NCBI GenBank assembly: GCA_021849295.1 | Contig: JAJZTA010000009.1 | Location: forward strand, 1-64,000 | Length of the DNA: 64,000 nt | Direction of reading: 5' to 3' | From: Pseudomonadota bacterium | GTDB lineage: Bacteria; Pseudomonadota; Alphaproteobacteria; Micavibrionales; UBA2020 | Part shown: positions 50,006-60,323 of the stretch, in pieces | How the letters are laid out: every line of letters starts with the position of its first letter | Numbering within the stretch: the first letter of the stretch is position 1 | Made by a program: the position numbers and the translations under genes | Notes under the pieces: generated by a model | Database searches by the model: none | The model's input: the letters and a program-made list of their open reading frames with translations, nothing else | Told to the model about the DNA's origin: nothing

Positions 50006-51541
50006 ATGAAAAAGCTGACGCTGAAACCGGGCGAAGTCTCTCTCTCCACCTTGCGCGCCGTGTCGCGCGGCCATATTCCGCTTGCGCTCACCGCCGCCGC
50101 CTATAAAAAAATAGAGGCCAGCAAAAAGACCATCGACGGCATTCTCAAAGCGGGCAAGACGGTCTATGGCATCAACACCGGCTTCGGCCTGCTCGCCAAG
50201 GTGAATATCACCGAAGACAAGCTGGAAACCCTGCAGCGCAATATCGTCTTGAGCCACGCAACGGGCGTCGGCAAGTTTCTGGAAGACGACGTGGTGCGCC
50301 TCGCGCTGCTGCTGAAGATCAACGCGCTCTCGCAAGGCTACTCCGGCGTGCGCCGCGCGGTAGTCGATTTCCTGCTCGCGCTTTATAATAAAGAGATTTA
50401 TCCCTGCATCCCTGAAAAAGGCTCGGTCGGCGCGTCCGGCGATCTTGCGCCGCTGGCGCATTTGAGTTTGCCTTTGATCGGCGCGGGGCAGGTGCGCGTG
50501 AGGGGGAAGGTGATGTCCTCGCAAGCCGCGCTCAAAAAATATAAATTAAAGCCGCTCGATCTCGCGCCCAAAGAAGGCCTCGCGCTGCTGAACGGCACGC
50601 AAATCTCGACCGCGCTGGCGCTGACCGGCCTGTTCGCGGCGGAAGATTGCTATGCCGCCGCGCTGGTGGCAGGCGCGCTCTCCGTCGACGCGGCGAAAGG
50701 CTCGACCACGCCGTTCGATCCCGAAATCCATCGCGTGCGCCGCCAGAAAGGCCAGATCGACGCGGCGAAAGTCTACATCAAGCTGCTCAAAGGCAGCGCC
50801 ATCCGCGCTTCCCACGCGCACGCGCACGACCCCAAGGTGCAGGACCCTTACTGCCTGCGCTGCCAGCCGCAGGTGATGGGCGCGTGCCTCGACCATATGC
50901 GCTTCGCGGCGGATATTTTCCACCGCGAGGCCAACGCCGTCACCGACAATCCGCTGATCTTCCCGAGCATGAACACCACCAAGTCCGGCGGCAATTTTCA
51001 CGCCGAGCCGGTCGCGCTCGCCGCCGACACGCTGGCGCTGGCGATCTCCGAAATCGGCGGCATGAGCGAGCGGCGCATCGCCATGCTGATCGACCACAAA
51101 ATCAGCGGCCTGCCGCCGTTTCTGGTGAAGGACGCGGGCGTCAATTCCGGTTTCATGATCGCGCATGTCACGGCGGCGGCTCTGGCTAGCGAAAACAAGT
51201 CACTGGCGCACCCCGCCAGCGTCGACAGCCTGCCGACCTCCGCCAATCAGGAGGACCACGTGAGCATGGCGACCTTCGCCGCGCGGCGTTTGGGCGATAT
51301 GGCGGCGAACACGGCGACGATCGTCGGCGTCGAGCTGCTGGCGGCCTGTCAGGGCGTCGAATTTCACGCGCCGCTCAAAACCGCGCCGGCGCTGCAAAAG
51401 GCGCTGAAGACGGTGCGCGGCCGCGTCGGCCATTATACCAAAGACCATTATTTCGCGCCGGACATCCGCGTCGCCACGGAGATGGTCGCGGAAGGCGCGT
51501 TCCTGCCGTGGGTGCCGAAAGGGCTCTTGCCGTGCAGCTGA
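50006..51541 (+). CDS. hutH: Histidine ammonia-lyase
   Basis: 511 residues. Eliminates ammonia from histidine to give urocanate. The MIO cofactor arises from A143-S144-G145 in [21 protein letters not shown], and the flanking [26 protein letters not shown] and [19 protein letters not shown] are family signatures. ATG 50006 immediately follows the hutU TAA, so it is cotranscribed; the ribosome binding site would lie in the end of hutU. Its end overlaps the start of hutG by 10 bases. Confidence 0.97.
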   Translation: MKKLTLKPGEVSLSTLRAVSRGHIPLALTAAAYKKIEASKKTIDGILKAGKTVYGINTGFGLLAKVNITEDKLETLQRNIVLSHATGVGKFLEDDVVRLALLLKINALSQGYSGVRRAVVDFLLALYNKEIYPCIPEKGSVGASGDLAPLAHLSLPLIGAGQVRVRGKVMSSQAALKKYKLKPLDLAPKEGLALLNGTQISTALALTGLFAAEDCYAAALVAGALSVDAAKGSTTPFDPEIHRVRRQKGQIDAAKVYIKLLKGSAIRASHAHAHDPKVQDPYCLRCQPQVMGACLDHMRFAADIFHREANAVTDNPLIFPSMNTTKSGGNFHAEPVALAADTLALAISEIGGMSERRIAMLIDHKISGLPPFLVKDAGVNSGFMIAHVTAAALASENKSLAHPASVDSLPTSANQEDHVSMATFAARRLGDMAANTATIVGVELLAACQGVEFHAPLKTAPALQKALKTVRGRVGHYTKDHYFAPDIRVATEMVAEGAFLPWVPKGLLPCS

Positions 51542-52329
51542 AACGCCTGATCAGGGGCGCGACGCCGCTGCTCCTCAGCATGCCGCACATGGGCACGTTC
51601 GTTCCGGCAGACATCAAGGCGCGCATGACGCCCGAAGCCCTGAAGCTCCCAGATACCGACTGGCACGTGGACAAGCTTTACTGGTTCGCGCTCGAGATGG
51701 ACGCCGGCGTGCTGACACCCACCCATTCGCGCTACGTGGTCGACCTCAATCGCCCGCAGGACGATGCCGACCTTTATCCCGGGCAGGTGAAAACCGGCCT
51801 TTGCCCGATGAAAACCTTTGCGGGCGAAAAAATTTACAAGGACGGCGAAGAGCCCGACGATATCGAACTCATCAACCGCGTCGCCGCCTACTGGCTGCCC
51901 TACCACGAAGCGCTGGAGATGGAGCTGAGAAGGCTAAAGGACGAATTCGGCTACGCGATTTTGTACGATGCCCATTCCATCTGCTCGCGCGTGCCGCTGC
52001 TGTTTGAAGGACAATTGCCGGATTTGAACCTCGGCTCGGCGCGCGGCGCGTCCTGCGCGCCGGAGATGGCGGCGGCGGCGCTGGCGGCGGCGCAAAGCGG
52101 GGATTATTCCGCGGTGCTGGACGGACGCTTCGTCGGCGGACATATCACGCGCCACTACGGCAAGCCGGAAGAAAACATCCACGCGCTGCAGATGGAGCTT
52201 TCGTGGGTGAACTACATGGACGAGAAATTTCCCTACCGTTACGACGCGACGAAAGCCGAAAGGCTGCAAAAGACGCTGCAGCCCGTTCTGCAGGCGCTGC
52301 TCGACTGGGGCGAAAAAAACTACGGATAA
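51532..52329 (+). CDS. hutG: N-formylglutamate deformylase
   Basis: 265 residues. Hydrolyses N-formyl-L-glutamate to glutamate and formate, the last step of the route through HutF. Family blocks are [74 protein letters not shown] and [13 protein letters not shown] choose GTG 51532 because AAAGGG lies about 8 bases upstream; a GTG at 51508 has no such site. Overlaps hutH, implying translational coupling. Convergent with hutI. Confidence 0.93.
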   Translation: MQLKRLIRGATPLLLSMPHMGTFVPADIKARMTPEALKLPDTDWHVDKLYWFALEMDAGVLTPTHSRYVVDLNRPQDDADLYPGQVKTGLCPMKTFAGEKIYKDGEEPDDIELINRVAAYWLPYHEALEMELRRLKDEFGYAILYDAHSICSRVPLLFEGQLPDLNLGSARGASCAPEMAAAALAAAQSGDYSAVLDGRFVGGHITRHYGKPEENIHALQMELSWVNYMDEKFPYRYDATKAERLQKTLQPVLQALLDWGEKNYG

Positions 52330-52332
52330 AAA

Positions 52333-53520
52333 TTATACCGGCGGGCGCGGGAAGTAATAGCAAAGATCGCGCGGATGATCGATGTCCCACAGCACGACGT
52401 CGGCGACCTTGCCGGCTTCCAGCGTGCCGCAGATATCGTCCATGCCGAGTGCCTTCGCGGCGTTGCGCGTGACGCCGAGCAGCGCCTCTTCGGGCGTGAG
52501 GCGGAAGAAGGTGCAGCTCATGTTGAGCATCAGCAGCAGGGAGAGCGTCGGCGAGGTGCCGGGATTGTGGTCGGTGGCGATCGCCATCGGCACGCCGTGT
52601 TTGCGCAAGAGGTCGACCGGCGGCGTCTGTTTTTCGCGCAGATAATAAAACGCGCCGGGCAAAAGCACCGCGACGGTTCCCGCCGCCGCCATTGCCTTCA
52701 CGCCCGCTTCGTCGAGATATTCGATATGGTCGGCCGAGAGGGCGCCAAATTCCGCCGCCAGCGCCGCGCCGCCCTGATTGGAAAGCTGCTCGGCGTGCAG
52801 CTTGACAGGCAGGCCGAGCTCTTTGGCCTTTTTGAAGACTTTTTCCATCTGGGCGCGGGAAAAGCCGATGTTCTCGCAAAAGCCGTCCACCGCGTCGATC
52901 AGTTTTTCTTCATGTAGCGCGGGCAGCATGTCGTTGCAGACATGGTCGATGTAATCGACGGCGCGGTTTGCGTATTCCGGCGGCAAAGCGTGCGCGCCGA
53001 GGAAGGTGCGCTGGATGCGCAGGCCCATGTCGTCGCGCATCATGGTCGCGACGCGCAGCATCTTGCGCTCGGTGGCGAGATCGAGGCCGTAGCCGGATTT
53101 CATCTCGAAGGTGGCGACCCCTTCGAGCAGCATGGTGCGCAGGCGGCGCAAGGCGAGCTCGTAAAGCTCTTCTTCCGAGGCCGCGCGCGTCGCGCGCACG
53201 GTCGAGAGAATCCCGCCGCCGGCGCGTGAGATCTCCTCGTAAGAGACGCCCTGCAGCCTTTTTTCGAATTCGGCGGCGCGGTCGCCAGCGTAAATCAGGT
53301 GCGTGTGGCAGTCTGCAAGCGCGGGCGTCACCCATTTCGCGGCGCAATCGGTCGTTTCGCCCGCCTGATAATCTTTCGGCAAAGCGTCCGCTGCGCCGAC
53401 GAAGGCGATTTGCCTGTCCTTGATGCCGATGGCGGCGTTTTCGATTATGCCTAAACCGTTACCCTCTTTCGGGACCATCGTCGCGGCGTTCACGTTGACC
53501 AGCAGCCTGTCGAAGATCAT
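52333..53520 (-). CDS. hutI: Imidazolonepropionase
   Basis: 395 residues, amidohydrolase fold. Opens the ring of imidazolone-5-propionate to N-formimino-L-glutamate. Metal motif [15 protein letters not shown] (H72, H74), [48 protein letters not shown] and [13 protein letters not shown] are diagnostic. Transcribed from the 54-base gap it shares with hutF, in opposite direction. It sits between hutG and hutF on the other strand, so the set is three transcripts at most. Confidence 0.95.
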   Translation of the reverse strand: MIFDRLLVNVNAATMVPKEGNGLGIIENAAIGIKDRQIAFVGAADALPKDYQAGETTDCAAKWVTPALADCHTHLIYAGDRAAEFEKRLQGVSYEEISRAGGGILSTVRATRAASEEELYELALRRLRTMLLEGVATFEMKSGYGLDLATERKMLRVATMMRDDMGLRIQRTFLGAHALPPEYANRAVDYIDHVCNDMLPALHEEKLIDAVDGFCENIGFSRAQMEKVFKKAKELGLPVKLHAEQLSNQGGAALAAEFGALSADHIEYLDEAGVKAMAAAGTVAVLLPGAFYYLREKQTPPVDLLRKHGVPMAIATDHNPGTSPTLSLLLMLNMSCTFFRLTPEEALLGVTRNAAKALGMDDICGTLEAGKVADVVLWDIDHPRDLCYYFPRPPV

Positions 53521-53574
53521 TTATATTGCCTTTTTGAAATGGTGTCTTACTATTTATAGAGAGAGGTTTTATCC

Positions 53575-54957
53575 ATGACAACGCTTTTCGCGCCCACGGC
53601 GCTGCTGCCCGACGGCTGGGCGGACAACGTCCTCATCGAGATCGACAGGGACGGCTGGATCGTCGGCGTCGACGCCTTCAAGGCCGCGCCGGCGGACGGC
53701 AAGGATGTCGAAACCGTCGCGGGCGCGCTGGTGCCCGGCATGCCCAACGTGCACAGCCACGCTTTCCAGCGCGCCATGGCGGGGCTGACCGAGCGCGCCG
53801 GCGGCAAGAAGGACAATTTCTGGTCGTGGCGCGAGACGATGTACCGCTTTTTGATCGACCTCACGCCCGAGGACATGGAGGCCATCGCGGCGCAAACTTA
53901 CGTCGAGATGCTGAAGGGCGGCTATACCTCGGTCGGCGAATTCCATTACATCCACCACAGCCGCGAGGGCAAGCCGTATGAAGACCGCGCGCTGATGTCG
54001 CGGCAGGTGATCAAGGCCGCGCTCGAGGCGGGCATCGCCATTACGCACATGCCGGTGCTTTACGCATACAGCGGCTTCGGCGCGCAGCCGCCGGCCGAGG
54101 CGCAAAAGCGCTTCGTCAACACCGTGCCGGAGATGATGAAGATCGTCGCGGCGCTGGAGAAGGATTACGCCACCGTGCCGCAGGTGACGCTGGGCTTCGC
54201 GCACCACAGTTTGCGCGCCGTGTCGCCGGAGATGATGCGCGAAGGCACGCGCGCCGCGCGCGATCTTCTGCCGCAGGCGCCGATCCACATCCACGCCGCC
54301 GAGCAGACCACCGAGGTGGAGGGCTGTCTCGAATGGTCGGGCAAGCGCCCGGTCGAATGGCTGCTGGAGAACGGTAACGTCGACGAGCGCTGGTCCTTCA
54401 TCCACTGCACGCATCTCGCCGAAGCCGAGATGGAGGCGCTGGCGTCTTCGGGCGTCGTCGTCGGCCTCTGCCCGACGACGGAGGCCAACCTCGGCGACGG
54501 CGTCTTTCCGCTGGTGCCGTTCTTTCAGGCGGGCGGCAGTTTCGGCATCGGCTCCGACAGCCACATCTCTATCAGCGTGACGGAAGAGCTGCGCTGGCTG
54601 GAATACGTGCAGCGTCTGGTGTTGCGCGAGCGCACGGTCATCAAGGAGCCGGACAATCCCTCGGTCGGCGCGGTGCTATTCGAGCAGGCGCTCGCCGGCG
54701 GCGCGCGGGCGCTCGGCCGCCGCACGGGAAAAATCGAGATCGGCCACCGCGCGGATTTTCTGGTGCTCGACCAGAGCCTGCCCTGCATGACGGGCAAGCT
54801 GCGCGATCATATCCTCGACACCGCCATCTTCGCCGTGAACGAAAATCCGGTGAAGGACGTGATGGCGGGCGGGCGCTGGGCCATCCGCGACCGCCATCAC
54901 AAGCGCGAGGAGCAGATTCTCGCCCGCTACCGCGAGACGATGTCCAAATTCAAGTAA
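53575..54957 (+). CDS. hutF: Formimidoylglutamate deiminase
   Basis: 460 residues, amidohydrolase family. Deiminates N-formimino-L-glutamate to N-formylglutamate and ammonia, feeding HutG. Metal motif NVHSHAFQRAMAG (H60, H62), IHIHAAEQTTEVEGCLEWSG, FIHCTHLAEAE, GLCPTTEANLGDG and IGSDSHISISVTEELRWLEY are all family features. Its presence together with HutG defines the five-step histidine pathway rather than the one-step HutG formiminoglutamase route. AGAGAGAGG precedes ATG 53575. Confidence 0.95.
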   Translation: MTTLFAPTALLPDGWADNVLIEIDRDGWIVGVDAFKAAPADGKDVETVAGALVPGMPNVHSHAFQRAMAGLTERAGGKKDNFWSWRETMYRFLIDLTPEDMEAIAAQTYVEMLKGGYTSVGEFHYIHHSREGKPYEDRALMSRQVIKAALEAGIAITHMPVLYAYSGFGAQPPAEAQKRFVNTVPEMMKIVAALEKDYATVPQVTLGFAHHSLRAVSPEMMREGTRAARDLLPQAPIHIHAAEQTTEVEGCLEWSGKRPVEWLLENGNVDERWSFIHCTHLAEAEMEALASSGVVVGLCPTTEANLGDGVFPLVPFFQAGGSFGIGSDSHISISVTEELRWLEYVQRLVLRERTVIKEPDNPSVGAVLFEQALAGGARALGRRTGKIEIGHRADFLVLDQSLPCMTGKLRDHILDTAIFAVNENPVKDVMAGGRWAIRDRHHKREEQILARYRETMSKFK

Positions 54958-54975
54958 TTCACTGAAAATAAAATA

Positions 54976-55746
54976 TTATTCCAGATGCTGGCCGAACCAG
55001 CAGGCGAGCGTTTCGGCGATAAAGGCCGCATCCTCGTCGCCGCGTTCGAGCAGGTGGGTCGCGCCCTCGCTCAAAGGAAGGATCTCGGCGTCGCACACGG
55101 CGCGGCTGCGGATGTCCGCCGCGTTGTGAAACGGGACGATGTCGTCGTGCGGCGCGTGGAAGATGAAAAGCCGCTTCTTCAGCGCGGCCATCGCGCCGGC
55201 CATGTCGTAGGTTTCCATGTCGTCGACCATGGCTTTTTTGACGGTGTATTTGCGTCCCGTCACGGTCATCTCCGCCATGTCGCCGGAGATTTTAACGAGG
55301 TCGTGGCGGCGCAGGCCGTTGACGACGTGCCGCGGGTCGGCGGGCGCGCCGAGCGTGGCGACGGCTTGCAGCGACGGCACCTGCGACGCGGCGGCGAGCG
55401 CGGCCGTGCCGCTGATGCTGTGGCCGATAAGCAGCTTCGGCGCGGCATATTCCTTTTCAACCGCCCTGCAGGCGGCGACGATGTCGAGAATGCGCGTCGA
55501 GAAGCTGGTTTCGGCGAAATTTCCTTCGCTGGCGCCGAGGCCGGTGAGGTCGAAGCGCAGCATGGCGACGTTGCAGTTGGTCAGCGCGCGGCAGACCTTG
55601 TGCGCGGCGTGTGATTCCCTGGTGCAGGTGAAGCAGGGCGCGTAAACGCCGTAGAACAGGGGCGGCGCGGCGGGCAGTTCCAGGAGTCCGGCCAGCGTCT
55701 GCCCGCGGTCGTTGCTGAAGGAAAAAGGAACGGTGCGGTGGCTCAT
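54976..55746 (-). CDS. Alpha/beta hydrolase
   Basis: 256 residues. Nucleophile elbow GHSISG with Ser (a G-x-S-x-S-G variant), acid near HAPHDDIVPFHNA and histidine in GATHLLERG complete a plausible triad. The N-terminal TCTRESHAAHKVCRALTNCNVAMLRFDLTGLGASEGNF is typical of the hydrolase domain found alone or fused to OsmC-type domains; no OsmC part is present here. ATG 55746 is 10 bases after the neighbouring exported protein gene. Substrate unknown. Confidence 0.8.
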   Translation of the reverse strand: MSHRTVPFSFSNDRGQTLAGLLELPAAPPLFYGVYAPCFTCTRESHAAHKVCRALTNCNVAMLRFDLTGLGASEGNFAETSFSTRILDIVAACRAVEKEYAAPKLLIGHSISGTAALAAASQVPSLQAVATLGAPADPRHVVNGLRRHDLVKISGDMAEMTVTGRKYTVKKAMVDDMETYDMAGAMAALKKRLFIFHAPHDDIVPFHNAADIRSRAVCDAEILPLSEGATHLLERGDEDAAFIAETLACWFGQHLE

Positions 55747-55756
55747 AGGCAAAGTG

Positions 55757-56278
55757 TCACGGCGCGGCGGGCGCGGCGGTTTGCGGCGGTGGCGCGGCGG
55801 TTTGCGTGAACGGCATCGTAGGCTTTTTCTGCTTTTGAGAGGCCGTGCCGCTGCCGAAGAGAATTTCATCGCGCCGCTTCAGCTCGATTTCACGGCTCAG
55901 CGGCAGGGCGCTGAACCAGGCGGTCAGCTCCTGCTTCAGCTCGGCGTTCTGCCGGGACGGCATGTTGTCGATATTGTGCGTATCCTGCTCGTAGCGCGCG
56001 CGCGCCGCGCGTTCATGGGTGATGGCGATATGCGCCTGCTCGGCGGGGGTAAGCGCCTTGAAAGCCATGCTCCGGACATGCGTCTCTGCGGCATGTCCCG
56101 CCAGCGGCACGGCGACGGCAGGGGGCGCGACCGGCGCGACGGCAGGGGCTGTCGGCGGCACGGGCTTTTGTACCGAGGCTGCGGGGGCATTCGATGTTTG
56201 GGCAAAGACGGCGCTGACGAGCGTTACAGTAAGTGCGGCGGCGAGGGCGGCGGGCAGGAGCGATTTTTTGATGGACAT
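55757..56278 (-). CDS. Exported Pro/Ala-rich protein of unknown function
   Basis: 173 residues from ATG 56278 (CAAGGAATGAGATT upstream; an earlier frame start adds 16 residues). Signal peptide about 1-26 (KKSLLPAALAAALTVTLVSAVFA), a Pro/Ala/Val-rich linker, a helical middle (FKALTPAEQAHIAITHERAARARYEQDTHNID) and a Pro-rich end. No cysteine. Probably periplasmic. It precedes the hydrolase gene by 10 bases in the same direction. No family recognised. Confidence 0.65.
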   Translation of the reverse strand: MSIKKSLLPAALAAALTVTLVSAVFAQTSNAPAASVQKPVPPTAPAVAPVAPPAVAVPLAGHAAETHVRSMAFKALTPAEQAHIAITHERAARARYEQDTHNIDNMPSRQNAELKQELTAWFSALPLSREIELKRRDEILFGSGTASQKQKKPTMPFTQTAAPPPQTAAPAAP

Positions 56279-56495
56279 AATCTCATTCCTTGAAGGATGT
56301 GAAAAGGCAGGCAGCGTCGCGCCCATTATCCACGGATTTGCGCGCGAGATAAAGAGCGGGCACAGGAGAAAAGAAAAATAGGCGGCTTTTTACCAGAAAG
56401 AAATCGCCGGCAGGGCGAAAAGATAAAAACGGCATGGTTATTCAATGAAATAACCGCTCTTTTGGTGTATTCTCAAAGTGGGGGATTTTGTTTAG

Positions 56496-59400
56496 ATGTC
56501 TTTGGGAACAAAGCTCGAAAAGAACTTTGCCGCGCCGGTGAAATGGCGGCTGGTCGCGCTGGGGCTGCTGCTGGCCGTGGCGTCGTTCGCCGCCGCGCGC
56601 GCTGCCGAGCCGCAACTCGTCATCAAGACCGGCGGGCACAAAAATTTCGCGCGCGTGGTTTTCGATTGTCCGGAGCTGACGGGCTACCGCGTAACGCAAC
56701 AAGGCAACCTTCTGCGCGTCACGCTCTCCACGACCGCTGTGCCGAAAATCGTCACCGCCGATACGGACAGGGTTAAAAGCGTCACGGCCAAGCAGGGCGC
56801 GAACGGAACGCTGAACGTCGATATCTTTACGGCCGGAGGCGCGACCTACAAGGATTTCCGCTGGGACAACAAAATCGTCGTCGATGTTTACGGCGCGGTG
56901 AAAAACAAAACGGCGGCGTCCGCAAAAACGCCAGCGCCCAAAACAACGCAAGCTTTAGGCATGCCCTTCGGTCCTGCGGGCGCGGCGGCGGCAAGTCCAG
57001 CGGCGCCCCAGCCCATAGCCCTCGCGCCGAAAAAAAGCCTCGCCGAAAAAGCGGAAGACAAGGTCAATGCGCTGATCTCCAGTCTGACAGGGCATCAGGA
57101 ACCCGCCAAAACGAAGACCGGTCCCGCCGTGCGCGCTGCGCCCGTGACGCCGGTGACGTCGGTCGACGAGGCGCGGGTGCTGTCCGATCCGGAGGCGATC
57201 GCCGCGGCGGGTTTGCCGGGCGGTACTGAATCTCTGCTGCCGATCTGGAATCTCCCCATCACCATGCCCGACGGCGGCGTGTTGCCCGCGGCCGTGCCCA
57301 ATGCCAAAATCGTGACGCCGCCGCCGGTGCCGCCCGGCGAAGCCGACCAGACGGCGACGGTCAGCATCTCCTCTCTGACGCCGCTGCGCCTCGCCGTGTT
57401 CGTCCGCGCCCGCGCGCTGTGGATCGTGACGGACGCGACGGGCGTCAACGTGCAGACGCCGGTCGTGGCGGGGCCGATGGCGAGCATGGTTTCCGGCCCG
57501 CAAGTGCTGCCGTTGCAGGGCGGCACGGCCTTCCGCTACGTTCTGCCGAAAAGGGCTTATTATCCCGTCGTGACCAAGCGGGATCTTTCGTGGAAGGTGG
57601 AGCTGCTGCCCTATCCGCCCTCCGCCGCGCGCGCGCCGTTGTCGGCCGACGTGCGCATCGAAACGGAGCCGAAAACCCTTCGGAACATTCTCGCGGTTTA
57701 CCTCCGCGGCGCGGGCACTCCCCTGACCGTCGTCGATCCGGAAGTCGGCGACCGGCTTTTCGTCGTGCCGACCAATCTGGCCGGAGAGGCCGTCTCCGAT
57801 GCCCGCCATATGCCCGATCTCGACATCATTCCCGCCGTGACGGGCATGGTCGTCGATCCGCGGAATGACAAGCTCAGCGTCCGGATTCTCAGTCTCACGG
57901 ACGAAGCGGCGCCAGCCGCCGCGAACGACAAAGGCAAAAACAAAGGCAAAGATAAAGATAAAGAGAAAAAGCAGGAGAAGGTACAGGCGGGGCCGGACAC
58001 GCTCGCCAGCGCCGCCGCCGGCCCCTTCAATCACGTCGTGGTGATCACCGCGCCGCACGGTCTGGCCGTCACGCCCAACGGCGCGGTGCTGCGGCTGGTC
58101 GGCACGCCCACCGCGGCGGAGAACGACGACAGCAACCGTCTGTTCGATTTCCCCAACTGGCGGCACGGCGGGCTGAAATATCTGCAGAAAAAAGAATCCG
58201 CCATGACCGCGCGCATCGCCGCTGCAGGGACGCCGGAAGAGCGCGTCGGACGGATGATGGACCTCGCCAAACTCTATTTCGCGAACAATTTCGGGCAGGA
58301 GGCGCTGGCGGTTCTCGACCTCGCCAGACGCGAGAACCCGCATATCGTCGAAAACCCCGACTATCTCGCCATCAGCGGCGCGGCCAACGCCGAGGCGGGC
58401 CATTACAACGCGGCGCTGAACGATCTTTCCAGCCCGCTGGTGCGCCCGTCTCCGGAGGTGAATTTGTGGATCGGCTATGCCGCGGCGGCGACGGAACAGT
58501 GGAAGGAGGCCGAGCGCACCTTCCCGCGCAGCAACCGCCTGCTGCTGCAGTATCCCGACAATCTCGCCATCCCCTTCACCATCTACATGGCGGAGGCGGC
58601 GCTGCACCTCGGCCACACCGCGCAGGCGAACCGTCTGCTCGCCTCGATCAACAAGACCTCCGCCGCGCTCAACCCGCACTACCGAGCCGCGATCAATTAC
58701 CTGCGCGGCGTCTCCTACGCGCAGCAGGGCGAGCCGGAAAAGGCCGAAACGCTGTGGGTGCCGGTCGCGAACGGGCTCGACCGCCTTTACCACACCAAGG
58801 CCAGCCTGTCGCTGGCACGCCTGCTGCTGCAGCAAAAGAAGATCACGCTGAAGGACGCCATCAACCGCGTGGACAGCCTGCGCTTCGCGTGGCGCGGCGA
58901 CGGCCTCGAGGTGAATATTCTCCACACGCTCGGCGCTTTGAAGGTGCAAAACGGGCAGATCCTCTCCGGCATGGAAGACATGAAGCAGGCGATGCAGCTG
59001 TCGGTGAGCCTGAATGACGATCCCTCGCCGATCCAGAACGATTTGCAGCGCGTTTTCGTCGATCTCTTCACCTCGAACGACACTGGCAAGGTCGCGCCGC
59101 TGCAGCTGGTCGCGATTTACAACGAGTTCAGCGCGCTCACGCCCGAGGGGCCGGAAGGCAACACGATCACGCTCAATTACATCGACGACCTCATCCGCAT
59201 CGACCTGCTCGATCAGGCGGCGGGGCAGATGCAATACCTGCTGCAGAACGGCGATTTGCCCAAGAGCCTCTATGCGGCGGTCGGCACGAAGCTGACGGCC
59301 GTCTACCTTCTCGATTCAAAGCCCCAAGAGGCGCTGCTCGCGCTCGCGGAGACCGCGCGGCCGTGGCTGCCGCAGCATATCCTCGATGAGCGCACCTTGC

Positions 59401-59843
59401 TGAAAGCCCGCGCGCTGTCGCAGATGGACAAGACCGACGACGCGATCAAGGCGTTGCAGGGCATGCGCTCTCCCGATGCCGAGAGGCTGAAGGCGGACGT
59501 GCTGTGGCGCGCGCAGCGCTGGTCCGCCGCCGCCGCCGCGCTGGAGCCGCTGCTCCCCGATCCGCTGACGCAGCTGGACGACAAGGAAGCGCGCTATGTC
59601 CTGAACGATGCCGTGGCGTGGAAGCTCGCGGGCAACGTGGGCGCCCTTGAGGCGTTGAAAGAGAAATATCAGGCCGCCATGGCCAAGACCAGACTTGCGG
59701 CGACGTTCGACGTCGTGACGCGCAACGGCGGGGGCAGCGCGCTCGGCGACCGCGAACAGATGCTGAAAAACGCGGGCGAGGTCGATATGTTCAAGGATTT
59801 CCTCGAAAGCTACAAGGCGGGGCTTGGCGGTTCCGGCAGCTAA
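56496..59843 (+). CDS. Large exported TPR protein with AMIN-like N-terminus
   Basis: 1115 residues. A hydrophobic segment at about 12-34 (signal or anchor) is followed by an AMIN-like beta domain (about 38-132: LVIKTGGHKNFARVVFDCPELTGYRV, then NKIVVDVYGAV), which in other proteins binds peptidoglycan or localises to the division site. A Pro/Ala/Lys linker, a long beta-rich part and a Lys-rich stretch (KGKNKGKDKDKEKKQEK, about 483-500) lead to a C-terminal half (about 570-1100) of TPR-like helical repeats. Large proteins of this layout occur in alphaproteobacteria, with cell-envelope roles suspected. Function not known. TTAG-less leader with only weak Shine-Dalgarno before ATG 56496. Confidence 0.75.
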   Translation: MSLGTKLEKNFAAPVKWRLVALGLLLAVASFAAARAAEPQLVIKTGGHKNFARVVFDCPELTGYRVTQQGNLLRVTLSTTAVPKIVTADTDRVKSVTAKQGANGTLNVDIFTAGGATYKDFRWDNKIVVDVYGAVKNKTAASAKTPAPKTTQALGMPFGPAGAAAASPAAPQPIALAPKKSLAEKAEDKVNALISSLTGHQEPAKTKTGPAVRAAPVTPVTSVDEARVLSDPEAIAAAGLPGGTESLLPIWNLPITMPDGGVLPAAVPNAKIVTPPPVPPGEADQTATVSISSLTPLRLAVFVRARALWIVTDATGVNVQTPVVAGPMASMVSGPQVLPLQGGTAFRYVLPKRAYYPVVTKRDLSWKVELLPYPPSAARAPLSADVRIETEPKTLRNILAVYLRGAGTPLTVVDPEVGDRLFVVPTNLAGEAVSDARHMPDLDIIPAVTGMVVDPRNDKLSVRILSLTDEAAPAAANDKGKNKGKDKDKEKKQEKVQAGPDTLASAAAGPFNHVVVITAPHGLAVTPNGAVLRLVGTPTAAENDDSNRLFDFPNWRHGGLKYLQKKESAMTARIAAAGTPEERVGRMMDLAKLYFANNFGQEALAVLDLARRENPHIVENPDYLAISGAANAEAGHYNAALNDLSSPLVRPSPEVNLWIGYAAAATEQWKEAERTFPRSNRLLLQYPDNLAIPFTIYMAEAALHLGHTAQANRLLASINKTSAALNPHYRAAINYLRGVSYAQQGEPEKAETLWVPVANGLDRLYHTKASLSLARLLLQQKKITLKDAINRVDSLRFAWRGDGLEVNILHTLGALKVQNGQILSGMEDMKQAMQLSVSLNDDPSPIQNDLQRVFVDLFTSNDTGKVAPLQLVAIYNEFSALTPEGPEGNTITLNYIDDLIRIDLLDQAAGQMQYLLQNGDLPKSLYAAVGTKLTAVYLLDSKPQEALLALAETARPWLPQHILDERTLLKARALSQMDKTDDAIKALQGMRSPDAERLKADVLWRAQRWSAAAAALEPLLPDPLTQLDDKEARYVLNDAVAWKLAGNVGALEALKEKYQAAMAKTRLAATFDVVTRNGGGSALGDREQMLKNAGEVDMFKDFLESYKAGLGGSGS

Positions 59844-59854
59844 AAACTGCAGGC

Positions 59855-59873
59855 GGTTCCGGCAACCGGAGCC
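59855..59873 (+). terminator. Possible terminator hairpin after the AMIN/TPR gene
   Basis: GGTTCCGG (59855-59862) pairs with CCGGAGCC (59866-59873) around CAA, with one G-T pair. The following TTTCATTTT is only a weak T-tract. Confidence 0.35.
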
Positions 59874-59905
59874 GGACAGGATTTCATTTTAAAAACGGGA
59901 AAAGA

Positions 59906-60211
59906 CTAGTCTTCGTCGTCGCCGGAAGATTCGATGCCGTTGAGGCGCTCGTGCATCTTCTTGCCGATCTTGAAGAACGGCACGCGCTTGTCGTCGACGT
60001 GGACGGTTTCGCCGGTGCGCGGGTTGCGGCCGGTGCGGGCCTTGCGCTGTTTGACGGAAAAAGCGCCGAAGCCGCGCAACTCGACGCGCTGACCCGCGGC
60101 AAGCGCCTTGGTGATTTCCTCGAAAATCGTATCGACGATCTGTTCGGAGTGGCTTTGATAGAGGTGCGGATTCAATTCTGCCAGGCGGAGAATCAGTTCG
60201 GATTTTGTCAT
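59906..60211 (-). CDS. ihfB: Integration host factor beta subunit
   Basis: 101 residues from ATG 60211 (the frame is open for 17 more codons upstream without IHF sequence). HU/IHF fold: [16 protein letters not shown] at the start, [31 protein letters not shown] with the DNA-intercalating RNPRTGE loop, and [16 protein letters not shown]. The short acidic tail (ESSGDDED) is common in alphaproteobacterial IHF-beta. Forms a heterodimer with IHF-alpha that bends DNA. Its start is preceded by AAGGGACGTGCGC. Confidence 0.93.
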   Translation of the reverse strand: MTKSELILRLAELNPHLYQSHSEQIVDTIFEEITKALAAGQRVELRGFGAFSVKQRKARTGRNPRTGETVHVDDKRVPFFKIGKKMHERLNGIESSGDDED

Positions 60212-60323
60212 GGCGTGCGCACGTCCCTTGAAAATTGCTCTAATAATGGCTAAGCGTGCCAATTTTAAAATCAGCCGTCAAGAAAAAATCTTTGTTAATC
60301 AACAGAATATAGGCTGATTTGGG

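Noticed and set aside
48398..50524. 708-codon minus-strand frame opposite hutU/hutH
   Set aside because: Antisense shadow of two unmistakable enzymes.
56955..59234. 759-codon minus-strand frame opposite the AMIN/TPR gene
   Set aside because: Antisense shadow, Arg/His-rich and without motifs; the plus frame has signal peptide and repeat structure.
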